From: Dehalococcoidia bacterium | GTDB lineage: Bacteria; Actinomycetota; Acidimicrobiia; Acidimicrobiales; MedAcidi-G1 | Direction of reading: 5' to 3' | DNA length: 41,559 bases | Assembly (NCBI GenBank): GCA_002699555.1 | Contig: PABN01000033.1 | Span: 1-41,559, forward strand | In this document: piece by piece, positions 1 through 6,121 of the stretch | Layout of the letters: every line of letters starts with the position of its first letter | Position numbering within the stretch: position 1 is the first letter of the stretch | Program-made: the position numbers and the translations under genes | The notes under the pieces: model-generated | Databases searched by the model: none | Told to the model about the DNA's origin: nothing | What the model saw: the letters and a program-made list of their open reading frames with translations, nothing else

Positions 1-597
1 ATAAACACTGATGGTAACGCGAAGGAAATACAACTAACTGCTCCAACAACCACTACAACTACTACAACTACTACAACTACTACAACTACAACAACTCTAT
101 TGTCACCTATCGGCACTCTCCCTTTTGTTGAAATAGAAGGGGGAATTAACCTTGACTATTCATCCTCTATTAGCACAGTTGGACTAGATACCGTTACTTT
201 CGGTATGACTATAAACGATGCTCAGAAAGCGGCTGGAACAAGATTTTCTCCAGTGACCCCAAGAGACAAATGCTTTTTAGCAATTCCAGATGAAGGTCCT
301 AGTGGAATCACATTCTGGATTGTAGAGAGCACTGTCGAACGCATTGACATTGACAATGAATTGATAAGAACACGTTCGGGAGCTGGTATCGGAGATACAG
401 AATCTTTAATTTATAACTTATTCGGAGAAAAAATAGAAACGAAGGTTCTTCCTGGATCTTCAGAAAAACTACTTGTCTATGTGCCCAGTGATTCGTCTGA
501 CAAAAACTTCCGAGTTGTATTTAAAAGTGATGGACGGCTTATAACTAGATTATGGTCTGGCAGGCTTCCTTGGGTTGAAATGTCTGGAATCTGTTAG
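1..597 (+). CDS. Thr-tract secreted/anchored protein, C-terminal part (partial)
   Basis: The frame of the tracked ORF stays open to base 1, so this is the 3' part of a longer gene and not a protein starting at the TTG at 100. The visible part begins with a linker of 17 consecutive Thr codons (46-96), then a globular domain of about 165 residues with a GMTINDAQKAAG segment, a Cys-containing KCFLAIPDEG stretch and TRSGAGIGDTE. Thr-rich linkers of this kind are common in actinobacterial exported or cell-wall proteins, where they space a folded domain from an anchor; that role is inferred. I do not recognise a named family for the C-terminal domain. The stop codon overlaps that of the convergent lipoprotein gene by 4 bases. 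Confidence 0.75.
   Translation: MNTDGNAKEIQLTAPTTTTTTTTTTTTTTTTTLLSPIGTLPFVEIEGGINLDYSSSISTVGLDTVTFGMTINDAQKAAGTRFSPVTPRDKCFLAIPDEGPSGITFWIVESTVERIDIDNELIRTRSGAGIGDTESLIYNLFGEKIETKVLPGSSEKLLVYVPSDSSDKNFRVVFKSDGRLITRLWSGRLPWVEMSGIC
46..96 (+). repeat. ACT/ACA microsatellite encoding poly-Thr
   Basis: A run of ACA and ACT codons, mostly in a 9-base ACAACTACT period, encodes 17 threonines in a row inside the first gene. The tandem structure makes the tract length prone to slippage in multiples of three, which would keep the reading frame and change only linker length. Confidence 0.85.
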
Positions 598-1115
598 TTG
601 TTAAATTTTTCTGCAAGGAGATCATTTTCGAATTGCTTGCAATCAACAAACAAGGAACCAAAGCCTGCAAATTCACCGTACTTAGTCTCTAAATCTAAAT
701 TCTTTTCCCAACTTATAGCCCCAGCAGTTATTTCGAAATCGTTGACTGAAAGATCAAGTGGTTCACTTAATGAAGCTTCAAATATGGTTGAGCCATTCTT
801 TAACAAACCAACGTATGGCTTCCCGGTGAAAGCTTGAATTAAGACTTCTGCGCTTTCGTTTGTTTTCAAATCTTGTCCATAACCCATAGCTGCTGTTTCG
901 CCTAACTTAGTTTTATAACAAGTGAATGTAATCTCAAATTTCTGATTTCCGATCTGAACCCAACCATTAGAAACCTTTAAAGTCTCTTCTTCAAATTGTT
1001 CAGTTTCTTCTGATACTGCAACTGTGTTTTCACTGCTCGCACATGAAGATAAAGCCCAAATAACTAAGGGCAAAATAAATATTCGAACGCAGTTACTTTT
1101 CATAAACAAACTCAT
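594..1115 (-). CDS. Putative lipoprotein of unknown function
   Basis: The N-terminus is a lipoprotein signal: a short charged region (MSLFMKSN), a hydrophobic core (IFILPLVIWAL) and a lipobox ending LSSC at residue 24, followed by an acidic, low-complexity spacer (SSENTVAVSEETEQFEEE). The mature domain of about 120 residues looks beta-rich and holds two cysteines (FTCYK, VDCKQF) that could form a disulfide. Size and Cys placement recall LpqH-type 19-kDa actinobacterial lipoproteins, but I see no diagnostic motif and offer that only as a weak comparison. A second start (MKSN) four codons in is equally possible. It converges on the Thr-tract gene with overlapping stops. Confidence 0.75.
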   Translation of the reverse strand: MSLFMKSNCVRIFILPLVIWALSSCASSENTVAVSEETEQFEEETLKVSNGWVQIGNQKFEITFTCYKTKLGETAAMGYGQDLKTNESAEVLIQAFTGKPYVGLLKNGSTIFEASLSEPLDLSVNDFEITAGAISWEKNLDLETKYGEFAGFGSLFVDCKQFENDLLAEKFNN

Positions 1116-1119
1116 ATCT

Positions 1120-1644
1120 CTAAATCAAAATCTCCAAAAGTTTGCCATCAGTACAACGCCAATCTAATTTTCGCAAGAAGTTACTTTTGATAGTCAAACC
1201 ACTTGAATCTTCAAGTACTAAAGCCATCTCATTACCTCTCTGAAATACCGTGACCTCCGCAAAGTTCCAGTTAGCTAGAGCGAATCTTTCTAATTCCGGA
1301 ATTGTCTTTCTTGATTTAACTTGACTCAAATCAGGTGGCATTCCGGTCGGCGGGAAAGAGTGAACTTTTTCCCACTTTCCTGGGCGTTCAGATACAGGCA
1401 ACCTCAACTTTGCTTTCTTCAATCGAACTAATAGTTCACGTCCATCTATTTCAATAGCTCCCAAAATAACCGCCTGATCTCTAACTTCTTTTGGAACATC
1501 ATAATGGTCGCCTTGAAATGACATGAGACGAAGCCCTAAGAGGTCAGCAAAATCGTGTAATTCAGTCAAATTATCATCACTAGCAAGATGAGCCCATAAT
1601 TTCCCCCTAAACGGCCAAATTGCTTTATCAACTACTACTGCCAT
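1120..1644 (-). CDS. DUF4031 domain protein
   Basis: Residues 1-80 from the chosen start (MAVVVDKAIWPFRGKLWAHLASDD...LHDFADLLGL...FQGDHYDVP) match the DUF4031 family, a small domain common in Actinobacteria that begins with M-A-V-x-V-D and carries the GDHYDVP motif; its biochemical role is not established. The tracked ORF begins 20 codons earlier, but the family's conserved N-terminus starts exactly at the ATG at 1644, so I use that start. After the domain there is a tail of about 85 residues with no motif I recognise. The gap to the lipoprotein gene is 4 bases, so the two are probably co-transcribed. Confidence 0.8.
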   Translation of the reverse strand: MAVVVDKAIWPFRGKLWAHLASDDNLTELHDFADLLGLRLMSFQGDHYDVPKEVRDQAVILGAIEIDGRELLVRLKKAKLRLPVSERPGKWEKVHSFPPTGMPPDLSQVKSRKTIPELERFALANWNFAEVTVFQRGNEMALVLEDSSGLTIKSNFLRKLDWRCTDGKLLEILI

Positions 1645-1738
1645 TCCATATGTTGTCTTTAAAAATAAAAAAATGCACGTTAAAGGCAAATTCTTTCCCA
1701 GCAACTAAAAATACTTGATTTAATGACACACTTATTAA

Positions 1739-2011
1739 ATGAGTAACGCTGAAAATAATTTCACCACTATCAAGTTTTCACCAGATTGCGAAATTGAGGA
1801 AATTTCTCGAGTTGCTCTAGCTGCAATCTTAAGAATTCACAAAATAGATCCAGCTGTGGTAAGCGAATTAGCAGTTTTACTTCAAAAAGAACTTACGAAT
1901 ATTTCTACAAAAACTCCATTTGTGGAAGTCGAATTTCAACCAAGTGAAAACAGTATTTCCGCAGAAGTAAGAGCTAATGGCGACTCACGCACAATTACCG
2001 CTACTTGGTAA
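1739..2011 (+). CDS. Small hypothetical protein (90 aa)
   Basis: An ATG-started 90-residue protein, divergent from the DUF4031 gene and ending 11 bases inside the convergent methyltransferase gene. The predicted order is a strand, a long helix (EEISRVALAAILRIHKI), a second helix (PAVVSELAVLLQKELTNI) and two strands (FVEVEFQPSE, SISAEVRANG). This layout resembles the first half of GHKL/RsbW-type anti-sigma ATPase domains common in Actinobacteria, but the ATP-binding N and G boxes are not present, so that relation is speculative. It could equally be an uncharacterised lineage-specific protein. Confidence 0.55.
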   Translation: MSNAENNFTTIKFSPDCEIEEISRVALAAILRIHKIDPAVVSELAVLLQKELTNISTKTPFVEVEFQPSENSISAEVRANGDSRTITATW

Positions 2012-2654
2012 CTGAACGTCGTGCGACCAACCATGACCCCTCAAGTGCGTAAGCTGAAATTCCAGACCAACTGACTCCATTATTCGCTGACATTAGATCA
2101 ACGACTTCTTCCGGAGAGAGATAAATAGGTGTCTCCTTTCCTCTGCTACTAATCCAAACCAAAAATCCTTCATCTTTTAAGCATCTCTCTATCTCATTTG
2201 GGAAAAGAATCATGTTCATAACCAAAAATACATCAACAGAATTACTGGCAAGAGGAAGACAGTCACCATCTGCGCAAACTTGCGGGGTTTCTGGTGTAAC
2301 AGAGTTTTTAAGCATTTCTTTTGAAATATCTAGTGCAACTACGCTCTGATAATTATTTACCAAAAGTTGAGTAGCTAAACCTGTTCCTGCTCCAAGGTCT
2401 ACAATTCTTTTCCCGTGAACCCCACCTCTTTCTAAAGCATCTAAAACTGGTATCCCTCTGCTGGGAACGTTTCTAGAAGTTGACCAACTATCAGCTTTTT
2501 CATCGAACAACTTCTTTACTTCTTCTGCTAAATCAGAATTCCAAAGGTTTTTGTAAACCACATCTCTAGTAATATGCCTCATTCGTGAATTCGAACCTGA
2601 TTCTCTAACAGATTTAGAACGCGGGTGAATTGTTGGAAGATAGGTAATCTTCAA
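2001..2654 (-). CDS. Class I SAM-dependent methyltransferase
   Basis: The central motif RIVDLGAGTGLATQLL (motif I, SAM binding) is followed by VALDISKEML (acidic end of strand 2, ribose contact), ADGDCLPLASNSVDVFLVMNMI (motifs II/III) and LKDEGFLVWISS (motif IV), the standard Methyltransf_11-type Rossmann order. The substrate cannot be read from sequence. The tracked start is a TTG six bases after the dut stop; an internal ATG at 2582 (MRHITRDVV) is a fair alternative and leaves the SAM domain intact. It is probably translated from the same transcript as dut upstream. Confidence 0.8.
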   Translation of the reverse strand: MKITYLPTIHPRSKSVRESGSNSRMRHITRDVVYKNLWNSDLAEEVKKLFDEKADSWSTSRNVPSRGIPVLDALERGGVHGKRIVDLGAGTGLATQLLVNNYQSVVALDISKEMLKNSVTPETPQVCADGDCLPLASNSVDVFLVMNMILFPNEIERCLKDEGFLVWISSRGKETPIYLSPEEVVDLMSANNGVSWSGISAYALEGSWLVARRSVTK

Positions 2655-2660
2655 GTCTTA

Positions 2661-3098
2661 TTACCGTCCAGAAGAACCAAAGCCAGTTTCTCCTCTTTCT
2701 GAATCTGGTAGTTCTTCAACTTCTTGAAAAGAACACTCTTCAACTCTTTGAATAACCAGTTGGGCTATCCTTTCGCCTTTATTGACCTCAAAAGCTTCAC
2801 TAGGATCAGTATTGATTAATAACACTTTTAATTCGCCGCGATATCCAGAATCAATAAGACCGGGTGTATTTAAACACGTGATCCCATGTTTAAGCGCTAA
2901 ACCACTTCTAGGTTGAACAAACCCCGCAAATCCTTCAGGTATAGCTATTGCAACTCCTGTTGATATAAGGGCCCTCCCTCCACCTGGGTCTAGAACTACT
3001 GATTCTGAAGCAACTAAATCTGCACCAGCATCACCAGGTTTTGCGTAAATGGGGATTATCGCATCGTCTGTTAATCTAATAATTGGAATATTCAGCAT
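2661..3098 (-). CDS. dut: dUTP diphosphatase (dUTPase)
   Basis: Hydrolyses dUTP to dUMP and PPi, keeping uracil out of DNA and feeding dTMP synthesis. All five trimeric dUTPase motifs are in order: DAGADL (1), PRSGLA (2), GLIDSGYRGELKVLLIN with the catalytic Asp/Tyr (3), GERIAQLVI (4) and the C-terminal Arg/Phe arm RGETGFGSSG (5) that closes over the active site. The length of 145 residues is normal. It diverges from orn across a gap of about 50 bases that must hold both promoters. Confidence 0.96.
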   Translation of the reverse strand: MLNIPIIRLTDDAIIPIYAKPGDAGADLVASESVVLDPGGGRALISTGVAIAIPEGFAGFVQPRSGLALKHGITCLNTPGLIDSGYRGELKVLLINTDPSEAFEVNKGERIAQLVIQRVEECSFQEVEELPDSERGETGFGSSGR

Positions 3099-3150
3099 AA
3101 ATATGACCTTACTTGTACTTCTTACTGAATAACCGACTCATTAAGCCCGT

Positions 3151-3699
3151 ATGATCAAATCTGTGTTGGCTTGGATGGATTTAGAAATGACAGGGTTAGA
3201 CCCAATAGAAGACGTAATCGTTGAGATTGCAACTTTAATCACTAATGATGACCTAGAAGAAATTGCTGTTGGACCGAACTTAGTTATACATCAACCATCT
3301 GAAAAATTAGAGAACATGAGCAAACACGTAAAACAAATGCACACATCTAGCGGTTTACTTGATGAAATTTCAAAATCTAATACAAGCCTTTCACTAGCTG
3401 GTGAAAAAACTTTGAACTTTTTAAAAGAACACATTGAAAAAGCTGGAACCATACCCCTTTGTGGAAATTCAATTGGTACAGATAGAAGATTCTTGTCAGA
3501 AAGTCTTCCGGATTTAGCTTCTTTTTTTCACTACAGGTCAATTGATGTGTCAACTATCAAGGAACTTGCAAAACGCTGGAATCCGGAAATTATAAATTCT
3601 GCTCCGAAAAAAAATGGAGGCCATCGAGCATTAGATGATATTCGCGAATCAATCGCTGAGCTCCGCCATTATCGTGAAAACCTTTTCATAAACCCATGA
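3151..3699 (+). CDS. orn: Oligoribonuclease
   Basis: A DEDDh-family 3'-5' exoribonuclease that degrades very short RNA oligonucleotides, including pGpG from c-di-GMP breakdown. Exo I is WMDLEMTGLD (D10, E12), Exo II lies around NSIGTDRRFL, and Exo III is HRALDDIRESI with the catalytic His and Asp. The length of 182 residues is typical. The stop overlaps the start of the downstream MBL gene by four bases (ATGA), so the two are translationally coupled. Confidence 0.95.
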   Translation: MIKSVLAWMDLEMTGLDPIEDVIVEIATLITNDDLEEIAVGPNLVIHQPSEKLENMSKHVKQMHTSSGLLDEISKSNTSLSLAGEKTLNFLKEHIEKAGTIPLCGNSIGTDRRFLSESLPDLASFFHYRSIDVSTIKELAKRWNPEIINSAPKKNGGHRALDDIRESIAELRHYRENLFINP

Positions 3700-4796
3700 G
3701 CGAAAATATTTCAGAAGAGACAGATCTTGATCCGCGCCCAATGAGACAAGAACAAGAACCAGCTTCAGAAGAAGTTACTGAAATTACTGAGGGCATTTAC
3801 AGATTTCAGCTCCCAATTTCAATGCCTGGACTAGGACATGTTAATTGCTATGCACTTGAAGACAAAAACGGACTATCCCTAGTAGACCCAGGATTACCTG
3901 GACACGAGTCATGGAATGCTCTCGAAGCGAGGCTTAAAGATATTGGAAGCAACTTTAATCATGTTCATACCGCGATAGTTACCCATAGTCATGTTGACCA
4001 TTACGGGGGAGTCCACAGACTCCGTGAGGATTACGAAGTTGACGTTCTTACTCATTCTTCTTTTTCTTCAGTTTTTGGTCATGATGACATTATGGAAAAT
4101 CCCGATGCCGCTTCATTAGATCTTGCCGATGACGAAGATATCGAGAAACTTCGTGAAATGCTTAGTAGGCCGACCCCGTGGGGTACGAAAAGAGAACCCC
4201 CTTCAGTCGAAGAGTTGAGAAAATGGAGTGGAAGTAATACAGGTGCTGATTCAAAGTCTTTTCAAGTACCTAAACCATCTTTGACAGTAGAAGACTCTGA
4301 AGAAGTAATCATTGGAGGAAGAATCTGGTTAGCCCTTCACCTCCCAGGGCATACTCATGACCATTTATGTTTATACGACCCCGTCGATGGAATTTTCTTA
4401 TCAGGAGATCATGTACTACCAACCATTACTCCGCATATAGGAGGTATGGGAAATATGGAAGACCCATTAGCCATTTTTTTTAATTCTTTAGAAAGAACAA
4501 AAGAATTTTCACAAGTCTCTCTTGTTTTGCCTGCTCATGGGCATCCTTTTCATAATCTGGTTGAAAGAACAGATGACATTATTCAACATCATATAGAACG
4601 CTTACAGTTGATCAGAGAAACCGGTGATTCAATAGGTGAAGCGTCAGTTAATGAGTATATGAAATACTTATTTAAAGAAAGATCTTGGGGTGATATGGCC
4701 GCTAGTGAAACGTATGCCCATCTCGAACATTTACGAATTCTAGGGGAGGCTACGCCTAAAGAAGAAGAAGGCGTAAAAACTTATAAATTCGCCTGA
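3696..4796 (+). CDS. MBL-fold metallo-hydrolase
   Basis: A metallo-beta-lactamase-fold hydrolase with the metal-binding signature THSHVDHYGG (H97, H99, D101, H102), then HLPGHTHDHLCLY, FLSGDHVLP (bridging Asp) and LPAHGHPF (last His), so a full dinuclear site is present. The C-terminal part of about 80 residues (DSIGEASVNEYMKYLF...AHLEHLRILGEA) fits the winged-helix tail of LACTB2/glyoxalase II-like members, some of which are RNases or thioester hydrolases. Coupling to orn makes a nucleic-acid role tempting, but this is inference. An insert of about 60 residues between the HxHxDH and GHTHDH blocks (Asp/Glu-rich, DLADDEDIEKLREML) may form a substrate lid. Confidence 0.85.
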   Translation: MSENISEETDLDPRPMRQEQEPASEEVTEITEGIYRFQLPISMPGLGHVNCYALEDKNGLSLVDPGLPGHESWNALEARLKDIGSNFNHVHTAIVTHSHVDHYGGVHRLREDYEVDVLTHSSFSSVFGHDDIMENPDAASLDLADDEDIEKLREMLSRPTPWGTKREPPSVEELRKWSGSNTGADSKSFQVPKPSLTVEDSEEVIIGGRIWLALHLPGHTHDHLCLYDPVDGIFLSGDHVLPTITPHIGGMGNMEDPLAIFFNSLERTKEFSQVSLVLPAHGHPFHNLVERTDDIIQHHIERLQLIRETGDSIGEASVNEYMKYLFKERSWGDMAASETYAHLEHLRILGEATPKEEEGVKTYKFA

Positions 4797-4841
4797 TTTA
4801 AGCCTATCTCTAACAATTTATTGATTTTATTGAAAAATAAG

Positions 4842-4871
4842 TTGACAAAATTCACTCAAAGGTGTTGAGTG
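4842..4871 (+). promoter_or_regulatory. Candidate whiB7 promoter/operator with palindrome
   Basis: A perfect -35-like TTGACA (4842-4847) follows an A-rich stretch (GAAAAATAAG). WhiB7 is known to act through AT-hook contacts just upstream of the -35 element, so this fits autoregulation. Just downstream lies a perfect inverted repeat CACTCAA-AGGTG-TTGAGTG (4853-4871). I find no good -10 hexamer 16-18 bases after TTGACA; TATATAAG at 4902-4909 is the best -10 candidate nearby but lacks a matching -35. The exact promoter is therefore unresolved. Confidence 0.45.
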
Positions 4872-4918
4872 GTCACTTAGCGTAGTTTTGGTAAACTCGT
4901 TTATATAAGAAAGAAAAA

Positions 4919-5095
4919 ATGAGCATGAATAATAAAATTCGAAATCATTACGGTCATCAAACCGTTGGTCATGCCTTAACCTCTCACGCACTCACACCGG
5001 TTAATCCAGTAGCTCTTTCATCAGAGACAATTTCTTTCTGGTTTAACAAGTATGGATTTTTCACCATAAAGCGGCCTTGGGAAGCAACTAGCTAA
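4919..5095 (+). CDS. 58-codon upstream ORF in the whiB7 leader
   Basis: An ATG-started ORF (MSMNNKIRNHYGHQTVGHAL ... TIKRPWEATS) of 58 codons, below the track cut-off, preceded by a purine-rich AAGAAAG. It fills the leader of whiB7 and ends 22 bases before an intrinsic terminator. In Mycobacterium and Streptomyces, whiB7/wblC is controlled by a translated upstream ORF and a terminator in the leader; this ORF sits in the same place. I infer its job is to sense translation rate rather than to make a functional protein. The peptide matches no family I know. It contains four His in its first 25 residues and several aromatic residues near its end. Confidence 0.65.
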   Translation: MSMNNKIRNHYGHQTVGHALTSHALTPVNPVALSSETISFWFNKYGFFTIKRPWEATS

Positions 5096-5122
5096 ATAGC
5101 TAAAACGCAAAACCTTCGCCGC
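5071..5122 (+). promoter_or_regulatory. Candidate antiterminator fold of the whiB7 leader
   Basis: Three short helices can stack in an alternative fold: GCGGC (5071-5075) with GCCGC (5118-5122), GAAG (5081-5084) with CTTC (5114-5117), and a nested hairpin TAGCT-AAAT-AGCTA (5089-5102) spanning the uORF stop codon. The fold uses the 5' arm of the terminator, so both cannot form at once. A ribosome finishing the uORF would cover this region and favour termination; a ribosome stalled earlier would leave it free. Pairings are read from sequence; energies were not computed. Confidence 0.45.
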
Positions 5123-5144
5123 CGGAAAATCCGGCGGCTTTTTT
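5118..5144 (+). terminator. Intrinsic terminator upstream of whiB7 (attenuator)
   Basis: A perfect 9-bp stem GCCGCCGGA / TCCGGCGGC with a 3-base loop, followed at once by TTTTTT and CATTTTT. It is by far the most GC-rich hairpin in this AT-rich window. It lies between the uORF stop (5095) and the whiB7 start (5179) on the same strand, so by default it would cut transcription before whiB7. Confidence 0.85.
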
Positions 5145-5178
5145 CATTTTTGAGATCAACTTTAAAAAGGAGTAAAAA

Positions 5179-5514
5179 ATGTTTGCAATAGAATTTAAAA
5201 CAGAAATTTGGAGAGAAACAGCGGCATGCTCTGAACTTGGTGTGCCTACAGGAATATTCTTCTCTGAAGATCTAGGAGACATTGCCCAAGCAAAAAGAAT
5301 TTGCTCAGAGTGTCCTTCCCTTTCATTGTGTTTAGAAGCTGCAATAGAAAGAAACGAACCTTGGGGAGTATGGGGTGGTCAATTGTTCCGAAAAGGCAAA
5401 ATCTTAACTCATAAGCGTGGGAGAGGAAGGCCTCGTAAAATCCCTATGCCCGAAGAAGAGTTTCCAGTTATACCTATACCTGTTCACCTGCAGTCCACCC
5501 TCCGTTCTGCTTGA
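5179..5514 (+). CDS. whiB7: WhiB7-type Fe-S transcriptional regulator
   Basis: A WhiB-family [4Fe-4S] regulator that binds the primary sigma factor and switches on intrinsic antibiotic-resistance genes. Four cluster cysteines are present (C17, C42, C45, C51; C-x2-C-x5-C), then the sigma-interaction turn EPWGVWGG (60-67), and an AT-hook RGRGRPRK (80-87). The AT-hook plus the segment ILTHKRGRGRPRK is diagnostic for the WhiB7/WblC subgroup. The tail of about 24 residues after the hook is Pro/Glu-rich and longer than I recall for mycobacterial WhiB7. A strong AAGGAG (5167-5172) precedes the ATG. Its leader carries a uORF and terminator, as in known whiB7 genes. No obvious resistance gene lies beside it, consistent with action in trans. 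Confidence 0.93.
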   Translation: MFAIEFKTEIWRETAACSELGVPTGIFFSEDLGDIAQAKRICSECPSLSLCLEAAIERNEPWGVWGGQLFRKGKILTHKRGRGRPRKIPMPEEEFPVIPIPVHLQSTLRSA

Positions 5515-5527
5515 TGACCAGCCAATC

Positions 5528-5559
5528 AAATTGAGGTGACGTTTTACGAACCTCAATTT
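5528..5559 (+). promoter_or_regulatory. Stem-loop downstream of whiB7
   Basis: A perfect 10-bp inverted repeat AAATTGAGGT / ACCTCAATTT around a 12-base loop, starting 14 bases after the whiB7 stop. No T-run follows, so it is not a classic intrinsic terminator; it may protect the whiB7 mRNA 3' end or belong to the next gene's leader. Confidence 0.6.
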
Positions 5560-5574
5560 ACAAAGGGCTAGTTT

Positions 5575-5621
5575 GGGAGATGACTTTGCGATCGATAGTC
5601 GTAATGCTCATCTCCCGACTA
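5575..5621 (+). promoter_or_regulatory. Leader with two competing stems before the thioredoxin gene
   Basis: GGGAGATGA (5575-5583) pairs perfectly with TCATCTCCC (5608-5616), while TAGTCG (5596-5601) pairs with CGACTA (5616-5621). The second pairing uses part of the loop and the last base of the first stem, so the two interfere. The element ends 11 bases before the preferred GTG start of the thioredoxin gene and could gate its ribosome site. Confidence 0.45.
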
Positions 5622-5632
5622 CCTTTATAGGT

Positions 5633-6121
5633 GTGAAGAAAGTTTTTTTAATAATTCTGATAATGATTACTGCTTGTGGTAGCGAAGAACTTATTGAGAC
5701 GGTTGATGAAAACGTATTGCATCAATCTTTTGAAACGGAAAACGGTTCAGAAACCCTTAAAAATCTTTATGAAAAAAATAACCAACCTATGGTTGTGAAC
5801 CTATGGGCCACCTGGTGTACTCCTTGTTTAGAAGAAATGCCATATTTCGAAACAGCCCATCGTGAACATGGAGAGGAAATACAATTTATAGGTATCAATA
5901 TTAGTGACTCCCCGACAAGGGCTAAAAAAAGAGCTGAGGAGCTTCACATTTCTTATCTATTAGGAAATGACCCTGATGGAAGTTTCACTAAATCGTTAAA
6001 GGTAATCGGCTTACCTGTAACTGCTTTCTTTAATTCCGAAGGGAAATTATCAACAATTTATCAAGGTCCTATTAGTGAAGAGAACCTTAATCTATCAATA
6101 ATGGAATTATTAGATGTTTGA
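5633..6121 (+). CDS. TlpA/ResA-like thioredoxin-fold lipoprotein
   Basis: A membrane-anchored extracytoplasmic thiol-disulfide oxidoreductase, likely a reductant for apocytochrome c or other exported cysteines. From the GTG at 5633 the protein starts MKKVFLIILIMITAC, an ideal lipoprotein signal with the lipid Cys at residue 15. The thioredoxin domain has NLWATWCTPCLEEMP (C62, C65), the AhpC/TSA-like GINISDSPTRAKKRAEE insert and the cis-Pro loop GLPVTAF. The tracked TTG start 20 codons upstream has a better Shine-Dalgarno (AAAGGG) but would add a polar 20-residue leader overlapping a stem-loop; I prefer GTG. The stop overlaps the CcdA-like gene by 8 bases, matching the usual thioredoxin/CcdA partnership. 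Confidence 0.87.
   Translation: MKKVFLIILIMITACGSEELIETVDENVLHQSFETENGSETLKNLYEKNNQPMVVNLWATWCTPCLEEMPYFETAHREHGEEIQFIGINISDSPTRAKKRAEELHISYLLGNDPDGSFTKSLKVIGLPVTAFFNSEGKLSTIYQGPISEENLNLSIMELLDV

Noticed and set aside
46-96. CRISPR-like short repeats
   Set aside because: The repeats are a 9-base in-frame Thr-codon microsatellite without spacers.
598-837. 79-aa plus-strand ORF
   Set aside because: It is antisense to the lipoprotein gene, which has a clear lipobox signal.
4853-4871. HspR HAIR operator
   Set aside because: HAIR is CTTGAGT-N7-ACTCAAG; here the half-sites are in the opposite order with a 5-base spacer, so the match is only superficial.
5100-5282. 60-aa minus-strand ORF across the whiB7 leader
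   Set aside because: It is antisense to the terminator and to whiB7, which are well supported on the plus strand.
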